Assembly: GCA_963732795.1 (NCBI GenBank)
Contig: CAVTAV010000001.1
Span: 186,001-250,000 of the forward strand
DNA length: 64,000 bases
Direction: 5' to 3'
Origin: CAVTAV01 sp963732795
GTDB lineage: Bacteria > Pseudomonadota > Alphaproteobacteria > CAVTAV01
How positions within the stretch are numbered: the first letter of the stretch is position 1; the number at the start of each line of letters is the position of its first letter. The position numbers and the translations under genes were made by a program. Under the pieces are notes generated by a model, which was not told the origin of the DNA, made no database searches, and was given only the letters and a program-made list of their open reading frames with translations. Shown piece after piece: positions 44,097-51,992 of the stretch.

Positions 44097-44408
44097 TTAT
44101 GGGGTGTTGGACGAGAAATCGTCCTCCCGCTCCACTTGGCAGATCTTCAGCGAATAGCGTTCGTACCATTCCTCCCGGCCGCGTTTCTGAGCGGCTTGGT
44201 GCCGGACATTCGCTTTCCAGGCGGCGATGGCGGCGAGGCTTTCCCAATAGCAGACGGTAATGCCCTCGCCCGAGGGCGCGCGGACCGATTCGATGTCGAG
44301 GAAGCCTGGCTGCGCGCGCGCCAGGCGCTCCATTTCTTCGGCCATCGCCTCATACCCCTCAGCAGAGAGCTTGAGCTTGGAGGTGAAGATAACGGCATAG
44401 ACGGCCAT
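44097..44408 (-). CDS. Antibiotic biosynthesis monooxygenase-like (ABM) protein
   Basis: 103 residues of ferredoxin-like fold: YAVIFTSKLKLSAEGYEAMAEEMERLARAQPGFLDIESVR and ITVCYWESLAAIAAWKANVRHQAAQ. The family includes small heme- or quinol-oxidising enzymes and many of unknown function. It may be a housekeeping stress protein. It is separated from rpsD by that gene's terminator. Confidence 0.88.
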   Translation of the reverse strand: MAVYAVIFTSKLKLSAEGYEAMAEEMERLARAQPGFLDIESVRAPSGEGITVCYWESLAAIAAWKANVRHQAAQKRGREEWYERYSLKICQVEREDDFSSNTP

Positions 44409-44435
44409 GGCGCCTTCTTTCCCTGAAAATGAAAA

Positions 44436-44456
44436 GGCCCGCCGGTTGGGCGGGCC
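44436..44456 (-). terminator. Terminator of rpsD
   Basis: An 8-bp perfect stem GGCCCGCC/GGCGGGCC with a short loop, then TTTTCATTTT on the leftward strand, 28 bases past the rpsD stop. Confidence 0.88.
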
Positions 44457-44483
44457 GTTCTCGTCTCTCCGCTCGAAGTCTCT

Positions 44484-45101
44484 CTATCGGGAATAGAACT
44501 CGACCACGAGGTTCGGCTCCATGTGCACCGGATAGGGAATATCCGCGAGCTTGGGCGTGACGATGAGCTTCGCCGTCATCTTCTTGTGGTCGACCTCGAG
44601 ATAGCCCGGCACGTCGCGCTCGGACGATTCGGCGGCCTCCAGCACGGCGCCCAGTTCCTTCGACTTGTCCTTCACCTCCACGACGTCGCCTTCCTTCAGG
44701 CGATAGCTCGGGATGGTGACGCGCTTGCCGTTGACCTTCACATGGCCGTGATTGACGAATTGGCGGGCGGCGAAAACCGTCATCGCGAATTTGGCGCGAT
44801 AGACCACCGCGTCCAGCCGGCGCTCCAACAGCCCGACCAGATGCTCGCCCGTGTCGCCCTTGCGGCGCACGGCCTCGGCATAGATGTTCCGGAACTGCTT
44901 CTCGGTGATGTTGCCGTAATAGCCCTTGAGCTTCTGCTTGGCGCGAAGCTGCACGCCGAAGTCGGAGACCTTGCCCTTGCGGCGCTGGCCATGGACGCCC
45001 GGTCCATAGTCGCGGCGGTTGACCGGGCTCTTGGGGCGGCCCCAGAGGTTCTCGCCCATGCGCCGGTCGATTTTATATTTTGCTTCTGCCCGCTTCGTCA
45101 T
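44484..45101 (-). CDS. rpsD: 30S ribosomal protein S4
   Basis: 205 residues. KRAEAKYKIDRRMGENLWGRPKSP, GQRRKGKVSDFGVQLRAKQKLKGYYG and the S4 RNA-binding domain RRLDAVVYRAKFAMTVFAARQFVNHGHVKVNG are unmistakable. It is a primary binder of 16S rRNA. It stands alone here, as usual in alphaproteobacteria. Confidence 0.99.
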   Translation of the reverse strand: MTKRAEAKYKIDRRMGENLWGRPKSPVNRRDYGPGVHGQRRKGKVSDFGVQLRAKQKLKGYYGNITEKQFRNIYAEAVRRKGDTGEHLVGLLERRLDAVVYRAKFAMTVFAARQFVNHGHVKVNGKRVTIPSYRLKEGDVVEVKDKSKELGAVLEAAESSERDVPGYLEVDHKKMTAKLIVTPKLADIPYPVHMEPNLVVEFYSR

Positions 45102-45189
45102 GCGTTAAGTCACTTCGTCCTTGCTACGGCTTGAATAGAAGGCGCGTACTATATCCGCCGCCGCGCGCTTGTCAAATGGCGCGAAGACC

Positions 45190-45942
45190 TTAATTTCCGC
45201 CCGAATCGCCGTTTCGGGTCAGCGCCTTGATGACGCCCCGGAGCGTGCGGATGTCCTGCTCCGAAAACTGGCCTTTTTGCAAGAGGTTACGGAGATTCCT
45301 CACCATTGCCGGGCGCTTCTCCGGTGGCCTCAGGAATCCGGCTGCATCCAGCTCCGCCTCCAGGTGCTCGAAAAGGCGTACGAGGTCCTCCTTGGGCGCG
45401 GGCGGCGGCAGGTCGGGCGAGGGCAGGCGGTCGGAAACCGCGGCGGTGAACCACTCGTAGCCGATGATCAGCACCGCCTGGGCCAGATTCAGCGAGGAAA
45501 ACTCGGGGCTCGCCGGGATATGGAGGATCTTGTTCGAGAGCGCCACGTCGTCATTGTCGAGCCCGGCCTTTTCCGGCCCGAACAGGATGCCGCAGCGCTC
45601 GCCCCGGCCGATCCTCTCGGCCATTTCCGCCGCCGCTTCCCTGGGCGTCGCGGCGGGCTTGGCCATATGACGCGCCCGCGCCGTCGTCGCGAAAACGAGC
45701 GAGAGGTCGGCGACGGCATCCTCGGTCTGGCGCGCGAGCTTCGCCAACTCGAGAATTGCATCGGCCCCCGCCGCCATGGGCACCGCCGCCGGGTTGGGCC
45801 AGCCGTCGCGCGGCGCGACGAGCCTCAAGTCGGTCAGCCCGAAATTGCGCATGGCGCGCGCCGTCGCGCCGATATTCTCGCCGAGCTGGGGTTTGACCAG
45901 GATGATCGCGGGCGCGGGCCCGTCCGCCGCACTACTTGCCAC
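45190..45942 (-). CDS. trmJ: tRNA/rRNA methyltransferase, TrmJ/SpoU family
   Basis: SPOUT-type knot methyltransferase of ~250 residues: APAIILVKPQLGENIGATARAMRNFGLTDLRLV, CGILFGPEKAGLDNDDVALSN and PASPEFSSLNLAQAVLIIGYEW. It methylates the 2'-O of tRNA nucleotide 32 if TrmJ. The frame is open further upstream to 46011, but that overlaps NrsF heavily; GTG at 45942 preceded by GGATGG is preferred. The C-terminal helical domain LFEHLEAELDAAGFL fits TrmJ. Confidence 0.88.
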   Translation of the reverse strand: MASSAADGPAPAIILVKPQLGENIGATARAMRNFGLTDLRLVAPRDGWPNPAAVPMAAGADAILELAKLARQTEDAVADLSLVFATTARARHMAKPAATPREAAAEMAERIGRGERCGILFGPEKAGLDNDDVALSNKILHIPASPEFSSLNLAQAVLIIGYEWFTAAVSDRLPSPDLPPPAPKEDLVRLFEHLEAELDAAGFLRPPEKRPAMVRNLRNLLQKGQFSEQDIRTLRGVIKALTRNGDSGGN

Positions 45943-46600
45943 GATGCGGCGCCATCCAGGAGAAGAGCTTGCCGCCAAAGGCATAGCCAATGCCGACGAA
46001 TACCACGGCAAGGCCGAGATTCCAGAACAGGATCATGACCGTGGCGTCCTCGTCATGGATATGGATCAGCGAATGCGCGGTCGCCGTGATCGCCGCCACC
46101 GCGAGGCTTCCGGTAATCATGGCGCCGGTCGGACGCAACGGCGCGGCATGGCGCAACATGACGAGGAGGGCAATGAAGATCGGCAGGCTGGTGAGCGCCA
46201 CCACCACGAAGCAATCCGCCGATCCCCCGAGACTGAACCCGTTCGGCCCGAAGGACACCCAATCGGTCAGGCACTGATAGCCCAGCGTCGAGAGCCAAAG
46301 AACGAGAGCGGGCAACGGCAGCGCTGCCCAGGCCCGCGAACGGTCCGGCTGGCTCAGCATGAAGCTCGCCAACGCCGCCAGCACGGCCGTCAGCACCGCG
46401 CCGGCCAGATTGGCGTCGAACTGCATCTGATGAAACCGCGCGGCGAGGTCCGCCCGGAAGCCCTCGACCAGCGCCGCCAGCACCAGCACGCCGACCCCGA
46501 TCGCCAGCCAGGAGGCCGCGCGCAGCAGCGGCGGCCGCAACGGCTTCACCGGCGCCGCTTCCGCCGCAAGCTGGTCTATAAGGTCTGGCGTCGTGGTCAC
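45932..46600 (-). CDS. NrsF-like membrane anti-sigma factor (DUF1109)
   Basis: 222 residues, six predicted membrane helices. An N-terminal cytoplasmic start TTTPDLIDQLAAEAAPVKPLRPP matches the sigma-binding end of DUF1109/NrsF proteins. Cys110 and Cys130 lie in or near the predicted periplasmic loops; in Caulobacter NrsF a conserved cysteine pair senses heavy metals. His-rich THAHSLIHIH-like residues (HSLIHIH, about 176-182) could also bind metal. It overlaps the sigma gene by four bases, so the two are made together. Confidence 0.9.
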   Translation of the reverse strand: MTTTPDLIDQLAAEAAPVKPLRPPLLRAASWLAIGVGVLVLAALVEGFRADLAARFHQMQFDANLAGAVLTAVLAALASFMLSQPDRSRAWAALPLPALVLWLSTLGYQCLTDWVSFGPNGFSLGGSADCFVVVALTSLPIFIALLVMLRHAAPLRPTGAMITGSLAVAAITATAHSLIHIHDEDATVMILFWNLGLAVVFVGIGYAFGGKLFSWMAPHRGK

Positions 46601-47166
46601 GGCTCGGAGCTCCTGGCGCTCAGAATCTTCCGCAAATTGATCAAGGCCCGATGGGTCGCCACCTTGAGGGCGGTGACCGACGTGCCGGTCGTCTCGGAAG
46701 CCTCTTTTAGCGACATCTCGTTCAGCTTCAACATCTGGATCGCCTGGCGCTGACCCGCCGGCAGGCTTTCGATCGCCGCATGCAGGTCGCGCCGGTCCAG
46801 AACATCCTCACCCCTATTCGCTTGGGGCGCGGCAAAGGTTTCCTCATGGGCGGCGGCAAGCGCCTCATATGTCCGGGCCCGCCCTGTCTTGCGCAACCGA
46901 TCGACGATCCGGCGATGGGCGATCGCCACCAGCCAAGGGCCGAAGGGCCGCGTCGGATCATAGGTCCGGCGCACCGCATGGATGGTCAGCAGGATATCCT
47001 GGACCGTATCCTCGACCTCACTCGGATCGCGCAGCTTTCCGGCCGCCAGCGAGCGCAGATAGGGCGCGGCCTCCTGCAGCAATTGCCGATAGGCCGTCCC
47101 GTCGCCCGATTGGGCGCGGGCCATGAGGTCGGACCAGTCGGACCTTATCGGTGTGTCGCCGGACAT
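46597..47166 (-). CDS. sigF: ECF sigma factor, SigF-like
   Basis: 189 residues. Region 2: YRQLLQEAAPYLRSLAAGKLRDPSEVEDTVQDILLTIHAVRRTYDPTRPFGPWLVAIAHRRIVDRLRK. Region 4: LPAGQRQAIQMLKLNEMSLKEASETTGTSVTALKVATHRALINLRKIL. The TYDPTRPFGPWL block and overlap with an NrsF gene place it with the Caulobacter SigF group, which answers chromate, cadmium and copper stress. It is divergent from the bufferin operon and predicted to control it. Confidence 0.93.
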   Translation of the reverse strand: MSGDTPIRSDWSDLMARAQSGDGTAYRQLLQEAAPYLRSLAAGKLRDPSEVEDTVQDILLTIHAVRRTYDPTRPFGPWLVAIAHRRIVDRLRKTGRARTYEALAAAHEETFAAPQANRGEDVLDRRDLHAAIESLPAGQRQAIQMLKLNEMSLKEASETTGTSVTALKVATHRALINLRKILSARSSEP

Positions 47167-47255
47167 AAGTTCTCTTACGACGGCCCCGGAACCGGGTCAA
47201 ATGCGGCCGCACACAAACTTGTGACCGGGATTGCAGACAAAATTTTCGGGCCGGC

Positions 47256-47281
47256 GTAACCCGCGGCGCCCGCCCCGCGAA
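47256..47281 (+). promoter_or_regulatory. SigF-type ECF promoter before the first bufferin gene
   Basis: GTAACC (47256-47261), exactly 16 bases, then CGAA (47278-47281): a perfect match to the Caulobacter SigF consensus. About 45 bases upstream of the first precursor ATG. Confidence 0.85.
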
Positions 47282-47326
47282 CCTCCCCCTGTAAATCGAA
47301 ACCCAAACCCTCGAGGAGGTTCCGTC

Positions 47327-47626
47327 ATGAATCGCTTACTCGCAGCCACCGCTCTCACCGCCGCCCTTGGCCTCGCCGGGGCGTACACCGCCGTCCAGGC
47401 CGCCGAGGGCGACATGCCCCAGATCGTCAAGGACAACATGATGCGCGCCAAGGCCCAGCACCTGGAGAAGTGCTACGGCATCAACGCGGCCGCCAAGAAC
47501 GACTGCGCCGAGGGCGCCCACTCCTGCGCCGGCCAGGCGACCATGCCGCGCGATCCCAAGTCCTTCGTGCTTCTGCCCATGGGCGACTGCGCGAAGATCG
47601 CGGGCGGCTCGACGACGGCGGCTTGA
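47327..47626 (+). CDS. bufA1: Bufferin-type RiPP precursor (DUF2282), first copy
   Basis: 99 residues, Sec signal peptide cleaved near AVQA|AEG. The core shows four cysteines at 49, 60, 67 and 88 (spacing 11-7-21) in EKCYGINAAAKNDC, GAHSCAGQ and MGDCAK. This is the DUF2282/bufferin pattern, in which central cysteines are modified by the DUF692-DUF2063 enzyme pair and the secreted product sequesters copper. GAGGAGG precedes the ATG. First gene of the operon. Confidence 0.93.
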   Translation: MNRLLAATALTAALGLAGAYTAVQAAEGDMPQIVKDNMMRAKAQHLEKCYGINAAAKNDCAEGAHSCAGQATMPRDPKSFVLLPMGDCAKIAGGSTTAA

Positions 47627-47662
47627 TTGGGCCTAAGCCGACCGGTACCGGGCGGCCGGGTC

Positions 47663-47688
47663 GTAACCTTTTCAAGTGCACGGCCGAA
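47663..47688 (+). promoter_or_regulatory. SigF-type ECF promoter before the second bufferin gene
   Basis: GTAACC (47663-47668), 16 bases, CGAA (47685-47688): a second exact match to the SigF form, 63 bases before the second precursor ATG and 37 bases after the first precursor stop. Confidence 0.85.
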
Positions 47689-47750
47689 CTATCGAACGGT
47701 GACCAAAGGTGACCAGCACTTCCCACCAACACCAAGGAAGGTTTCTAAGG

Positions 47751-48113
47751 ATGAAAAGCAATCGAAGCATCGCCACGTCCGTCCTCGTTTCGGCAGTGGG
47801 CCTCTCCCTCGTGGCAGGTCTGACGCCGACGTCTGCGGCGGAGAACGCGACCATGCAGCAGAAGCTCGAGCAGATGCTCAAGATGCATCCGGGTGCCAGC
47901 AAGGAGACGATCGAAGCAAACATGAAGCGGGTCGCGAAGAACCATCTCGCCCGCTGCTACGGCATCAACGCGGTCGCCAAAAACGACTGCGCCTCGGGCG
48001 CCCATTCCTGCTCGGGGCAGTCGACCATGGCGCGGGACCCCTCAGCCTTCGTGCTGTTGCCCGCTGGCGATTGCGCGAAGATCGCGGGCGGGTCAACCAA
48101 AGGTCCGATGTAA
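47751..48113 (+). CDS. bufA2: Bufferin-type RiPP precursor (DUF2282), second copy
   Basis: 120 residues. The signal peptide ends near PTSAAEN. Cysteines at 69, 80, 87 and 108 have the same 11-7-21 spacing as in the first precursor, within ARCYGINAVAKNDC, GAHSCSGQ and AGDCAK. It differs by a ~20-residue longer charged linker (MQQKLEQMLKMHPGASKETI) between signal and core. ATG at 47751 follows AAGGAAGG. It starts 11 bases before the DUF692 gene. Confidence 0.93.
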   Translation: MKSNRSIATSVLVSAVGLSLVAGLTPTSAAENATMQQKLEQMLKMHPGASKETIEANMKRVAKNHLARCYGINAVAKNDCASGAHSCSGQSTMARDPSAFVLLPAGDCAKIAGGSTKGPM

Positions 48114-48124
48114 GTCGCCGATTG

Positions 48125-49015
48125 ATGTCTCCGATGATGACCAGCCCAAAGCCATCGTCGGGCCCGGTCCCCGCTTCGGCGGGGATCGGGCTGCGCTTCC
48201 CGCACCATCGGGCCGTGGCCGAGACCGCTCCGGCCATCGCCTGGCTCGAGGTTCACACTGAGAACTATGTGGGCGGCGGGCCTTCGGTCAGCACGCTGGA
48301 GGCGATCCGGCGGGACTATCCGATCTCGTGCCATGGCGTGGGGCTGTCGCTTGGAAGCGCCGAGGGGATCGAAAAGCGGCATCTTGCGCGCATCGGTGAC
48401 GTAATCGAGCGTTTCGAGCCCGGCCTCGTCTCCGAGCATCTGTCCTGGAGCGTCTCCGGCGGGACCTATCTCGCAGATCTCCTGCCGTTGCCGATGACCG
48501 AGGAGGCGCTCGATATCGTCTGCCGCAATGTCGAGACGGTTCAAGACCGGCTCAAGCGCCGCATTCTGGTCGAGAACCCGTCGAGCTATCTCCGTTATCG
48601 CCATTCGACCATCCCCGAGGCCGAGTTCATCGCCGCCGTCGCCGGACGCACCGGTTGCGGCATCCTCTGCGACGTCAACAATATTTATGTCAGCGCGCAC
48701 AACCACGGTTGGGACGCTCGGGCCTATCTCGCGGGCCTGCCGGCTGAGGCGGTCGGCGAAATCCATCTCGCCGGTCATTCGGCGCGCCGGTTGGAGAACG
48801 GCCGCACGATCCTGATCGACGACCACGGCTCGCGGGTGATCCCGGAGGTTTGGGCACTCTATGAGGCGGCTCTGCAACGCTTCGGCCCGGTCCCGAGCCT
48901 GATCGAATGGGACACCAACGTCCCGGCGCTCGACGTGCTTCTGGACGAAGCCGCCGGGGCGGCCGCCCGGCTCACCGCCTTTGGCAAGGAGAACGGCAAT
49001 GCCGACGCTGCTTGA
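48125..49015 (+). CDS. bufB: Bufferin maturase, DUF692 family (MbnB-like)
   Basis: 296 residues, a TIM-barrel multinuclear iron oxygenase. Metal-binding blocks seen: GIGLRFPHH, LEVHTENY, SCHGVGLSLGS, SEHLSWS, LVENPSSYL, LCDVNNIYVSAHNHGW, EIHLAGH, IDDHGSRV and EWDTNVP. Together with a DUF2063 partner this family turns precursor cysteines into sulfur heterocycles. ATGs at 48134 and 48137 are alternatives. It overlaps the following gene by 17 bases. Confidence 0.94.
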   Translation: MSPMMTSPKPSSGPVPASAGIGLRFPHHRAVAETAPAIAWLEVHTENYVGGGPSVSTLEAIRRDYPISCHGVGLSLGSAEGIEKRHLARIGDVIERFEPGLVSEHLSWSVSGGTYLADLLPLPMTEEALDIVCRNVETVQDRLKRRILVENPSSYLRYRHSTIPEAEFIAAVAGRTGCGILCDVNNIYVSAHNHGWDARAYLAGLPAEAVGEIHLAGHSARRLENGRTILIDDHGSRVIPEVWALYEAALQRFGPVPSLIEWDTNVPALDVLLDEAAGAAARLTAFGKENGNADAA

Positions 49016-49784
49016 GATCGAACGCGCCGTCCGCGCCGCCTTGCTCGATCCCGGCAACGACGATGCTCTCCGGCACATCGTCGCCGACGGCATCGCGCCG
49101 GAGAATCGCCTCGCGATCTATCGCAACACGTATGTTTCGGGCGCGGTCAAAGCCCTTGAGCTCAATTTCCCGGCGGTTCGGAATCTGGTCGGCAACGAAT
49201 TCTTCGAAGGCGCGGCGCGGATCTATATCGATGCAAATCCGCCCGAGAGCGCGTGTCTCGATGATTACGGCGCGGGTTTCCCGGACTTTCTGGCCGATTT
49301 CCCGCCCGCGCAATCGCTCGCCTATCTCGGCGACGTCGCGCGTCTGGAGTGGATGGTGTCGCGCGTCCTGCATGCTGCCGACACGCCGTCCCTCGACGTC
49401 GCCCGCCTGTCCGCGGTTCCGCCGGAGGATCACGGCCGCATCCGCTTCGCGCCGAGTCCCTCGGCCGGCCTCATTCGCGCGGATTGCCCCGCTGATGAGA
49501 TCTGGCGCGCGGTCCTCGACGGCGATGACGATGCGATGGCCGCGGTCGATCCCGGCGCGGGGCCGATCTGGCTCCTGGTCCGGCGCGGGACTATGGGCAT
49601 CGACGTCGCACGGCTCGACGAAGCCGACGCCCGCTTTCTTCTGCTGCTGATCGACGGCACGCCCCTCGACGACGCGCTGGCCATGGCGGGCGACATCGAC
49701 GGCCCCGCCGTCCTCGCCCGGTTTCTCACCGGCGGCGTCTTTGCCGGATTCGACCTTCAGAAAGAACAGGGAGCTTCCCGATGA
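48999..49784 (+). CDS. bufC: Bufferin maturation partner, DUF2063 family (MbnC-like)
   Basis: 261 residues from ATG 48999 after AAGGAGAACGGC. MPTLLEIERAVRAALLD, ENRLAIYRNTYVSGAVKALELNFPAVRNLVGNEFFEGAARIYI and ARLEWMVSRVLHAAD match the DUF2063 putative DNA-binding-domain family, which acts as precursor-recognition partner of DUF692 enzymes. Four-base overlap with the next gene. Confidence 0.93.
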   Translation: MPTLLEIERAVRAALLDPGNDDALRHIVADGIAPENRLAIYRNTYVSGAVKALELNFPAVRNLVGNEFFEGAARIYIDANPPESACLDDYGAGFPDFLADFPPAQSLAYLGDVARLEWMVSRVLHAADTPSLDVARLSAVPPEDHGRIRFAPSPSAGLIRADCPADEIWRAVLDGDDDAMAAVDPGAGPIWLLVRRGTMGIDVARLDEADARFLLLLIDGTPLDDALAMAGDIDGPAVLARFLTGGVFAGFDLQKEQGASR

Positions 49785-50251
49785 CCACCACCGAAACCGC
49801 GACGGCCCGTCCGTCCTCCATGCTCACGCTCTGCCGCCGCATCCTCACATGGCTCGACGCGATCCCGTATACGCTCCTGGCGATCCCCTTTCGGTTCGCC
49901 GTCGCGACGGTGTTCTGGAATTCGGCTCAGACCCACCTCGCAAATTGGGACACGACGCTCTACCTGTTCGAGAACGACTACGCCCTGCCGTTCCTACCGC
50001 CCCATCTCGCGGCCCATATGGCCGTCGCGATCGAGGTGTCGACGCCGATCCTTTTGGTCCTCGGCCTCCTCACCCGTCCGGCTGCGGCGGTGCTGCTCGG
50101 CATGACCCTGGTGATCGAAATCTTCGTCTACCCCATGGCCTGGCCGACCCATATCCAATGGGCCGCGATGGTGCTCGTGCTGCTGGCGCGAGGGCCGGGG
50201 AAGCTGTCGGTGGATTGGCTGGTGAGGCGGAAGGTGTTAGGCGAAGGCTGA
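49781..50251 (+). CDS. DoxX family membrane protein of the bufferin operon
   Basis: 156 residues with four membrane segments: ILTWLDAIPYTLLAIPFRFAVATVFWNSAQTHLANW, MAVAIEVSTPILLVLGLLTRPAAAVLLGMTLVIEIFVYP. DoxX proteins often close bufferin operons; their redox or quinone-related role there is not established. The ATGA overlap with bufC shows co-translation. Confidence 0.92.
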   Translation: MTTTETATARPSSMLTLCRRILTWLDAIPYTLLAIPFRFAVATVFWNSAQTHLANWDTTLYLFENDYALPFLPPHLAAHMAVAIEVSTPILLVLGLLTRPAAAVLLGMTLVIEIFVYPMAWPTHIQWAAMVLVLLARGPGKLSVDWLVRRKVLGEG

Positions 50252-50263
50252 AACACTCTCAGT

Positions 50264-50353
50264 CGTCATGCCAGCGAAGGCTGGCATCCAGAGCAGCGTC
50301 CGACACGGAATCCGACCCAAACACCCTGGACCCCAGCATCCGCTGGGGTGACG
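50264..50353. repeat. Dispersed palindromic repeat, CGTCATGCCAGCGAAGGCTGGCATCCAG type
   Basis: The left end CGTCATGCCAGCGAAGGCTGGCATCCAG and the right end GGACCCCAGCATCCGCTGGGGTGACGG form nested hairpins. Same family as the 44.0 kb element. Between convergent genes. Confidence 0.85.
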
Positions 50354-50366
50354 GAACGGGCGGTGG

Positions 50367-51992
50367 TCAGCCCGTCCCCGCCGGCGCGCCGTCGCGATAG
50401 AGCTTGTAGGTCAGGCTGTCGTTCAGGGCCTGGAACGAGGCGTCCACGATGTTCGGTGAGACGCCGACCGTGAACCAGCGGCGGCCTTCGCCATCCGCGC
50501 TTTCGATCATGACGCGGGTGACGGCGTTGGTGCCGTCGCCGGTGCCCTGGTTGAGGATGCGGACCTTGTAATCGACGAGGCGCAGATCCTCGATATAGGG
50601 CGAGTATTTGCCAAGGTCCTTGCGGAGCGCGACGTCGAGCGCGTTGACCGGGCCGTTGCCTTCGCCGACCGACATGAATTCCTCGCCGTCGACTGTCAGC
50701 TTCACTGTCGCCTCGGACATGGTCACGAGCTCGCCCTTGGCGTTGTAGCGGCGCTCCACCAGCGTGCGGAAGCTGTCGACGTTGAAGTAGGTCGGCACCT
50801 CGCCGAGCGTGCGCCGCGCGAGAAGCTCGAAGCTCGCCGCCGCGCCGTCATAGGAATAGCCGTCGAACTCGCGCTCCTTGACGATTTCGAGGAGGCGCTT
50901 GAGCTTCGGGTTCTTCGGATCGACCTCGACGCCGATCTCGTTGAGCCGCGCGACGATATTGGCGACGCCGGACTGGTCCGAGACCAGGATCTGCCGTTCG
51001 TTGCCGACCGTCTCCGGCGGAATGTGCTCGTAGGTCTTCGGATCCTTCAGGACCGCCGAGACATGCAGCCCGCCCTTATGCGCGAAGGCCGAGGCGCCGA
51101 CATAGGCGGCGTTGCGGGCCGGGCGCGCGGTTCAAGGTTTCGTCCAACTGGCGCGACAGGCCGGTCAGCTTCTTCAAAGCCTCCTCGGAGATGCCGGTAT
51201 CGACGAGATCGCGATAGGTCGGCTTCAGGACCAGCGATCGGGATCAGCGAGATCAGATTCGCATTGCCGCAGCGCTCGCCGAGGCCGTTGATCGTGCCCT
51301 GGATCTGCCGCGCGCCGGCGCGGACGGCGGCGAGGCTGTTGGCGACGGCGTTCTCGGTGTCGTTATGGGCATGGATGCCGAGCTTAGTGTCCGGGATGGT
51401 CTCGGCGACCTTGGCGACGATGCGCTCGACCTCGTCGGGCAGGGTCCCGCCATTCGTGTCGCACAGCACCAGCCACCGCGCGCCCGCGTCATGGGCCGCC
51501 TTGAGGCAGTCCATCGCGTAGCCCGGATTGGCCTTGTAGCCGTCGAAGAAGTGCTCGGCGTCGAACAATGGCTCGCGTTCGCGCTTGGCGACCTCGGCGA
51601 CGCTATCGCGGATCAGCTCCAGATTTTCGTCGAGCGAAATCTCGAGCGCGACCTTGACATGGAAATCCCAGGTCTTGCCGACGAGGCAGATCGCCTTGGC
51701 ATCGGCATCGAACAGCGCCGCGAGGCCCGGATCGTTCTCGACGCTACGGCCCGGCCGGCGGGTCATGCCGAAGGCGGTGAAGGTTGCGGTGCCCAAGCGT
51801 CGGCGCCTTGGCGAAGAAAGCCGTATCGGTCGGGTTCGCCCCCGGCCAGCCGCCTTCGACATAGGCGACGCCGATCTTGTCGAGCGCCGTCGCCAGGAGC
51901 CGCTTGTCTTCGACGCTGAAATCGACGCCCTGGGTCTGCGCGCCGTCGCGGAGCGTCGTGTCGTAGAGATAGAGGCGTTCGCGCTTGCTCAT
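50367..51992 (-). CDS. cimA: Citramalate synthase, frame-disrupted
   Basis: Start MSKRERLYLYDTTLRDGAQTQGVDFSVEDK at 51992. The HMGL-like barrel has GVAYVEGGWPGANPTD, VGKTWDFHV and DTNGGTLPDEV with GIHAHNDTENAVANS (metal His residues), then GTINGLGERCGNANL. The C-terminal regulatory domain ends SLTYKLYRDG. About three indels (51795, 51235, 51123). CimA condenses pyruvate and acetyl-CoA to citramalate for isoleucine synthesis. Its ATG overlaps the cysS stop (ATGA). Confidence 0.92.
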
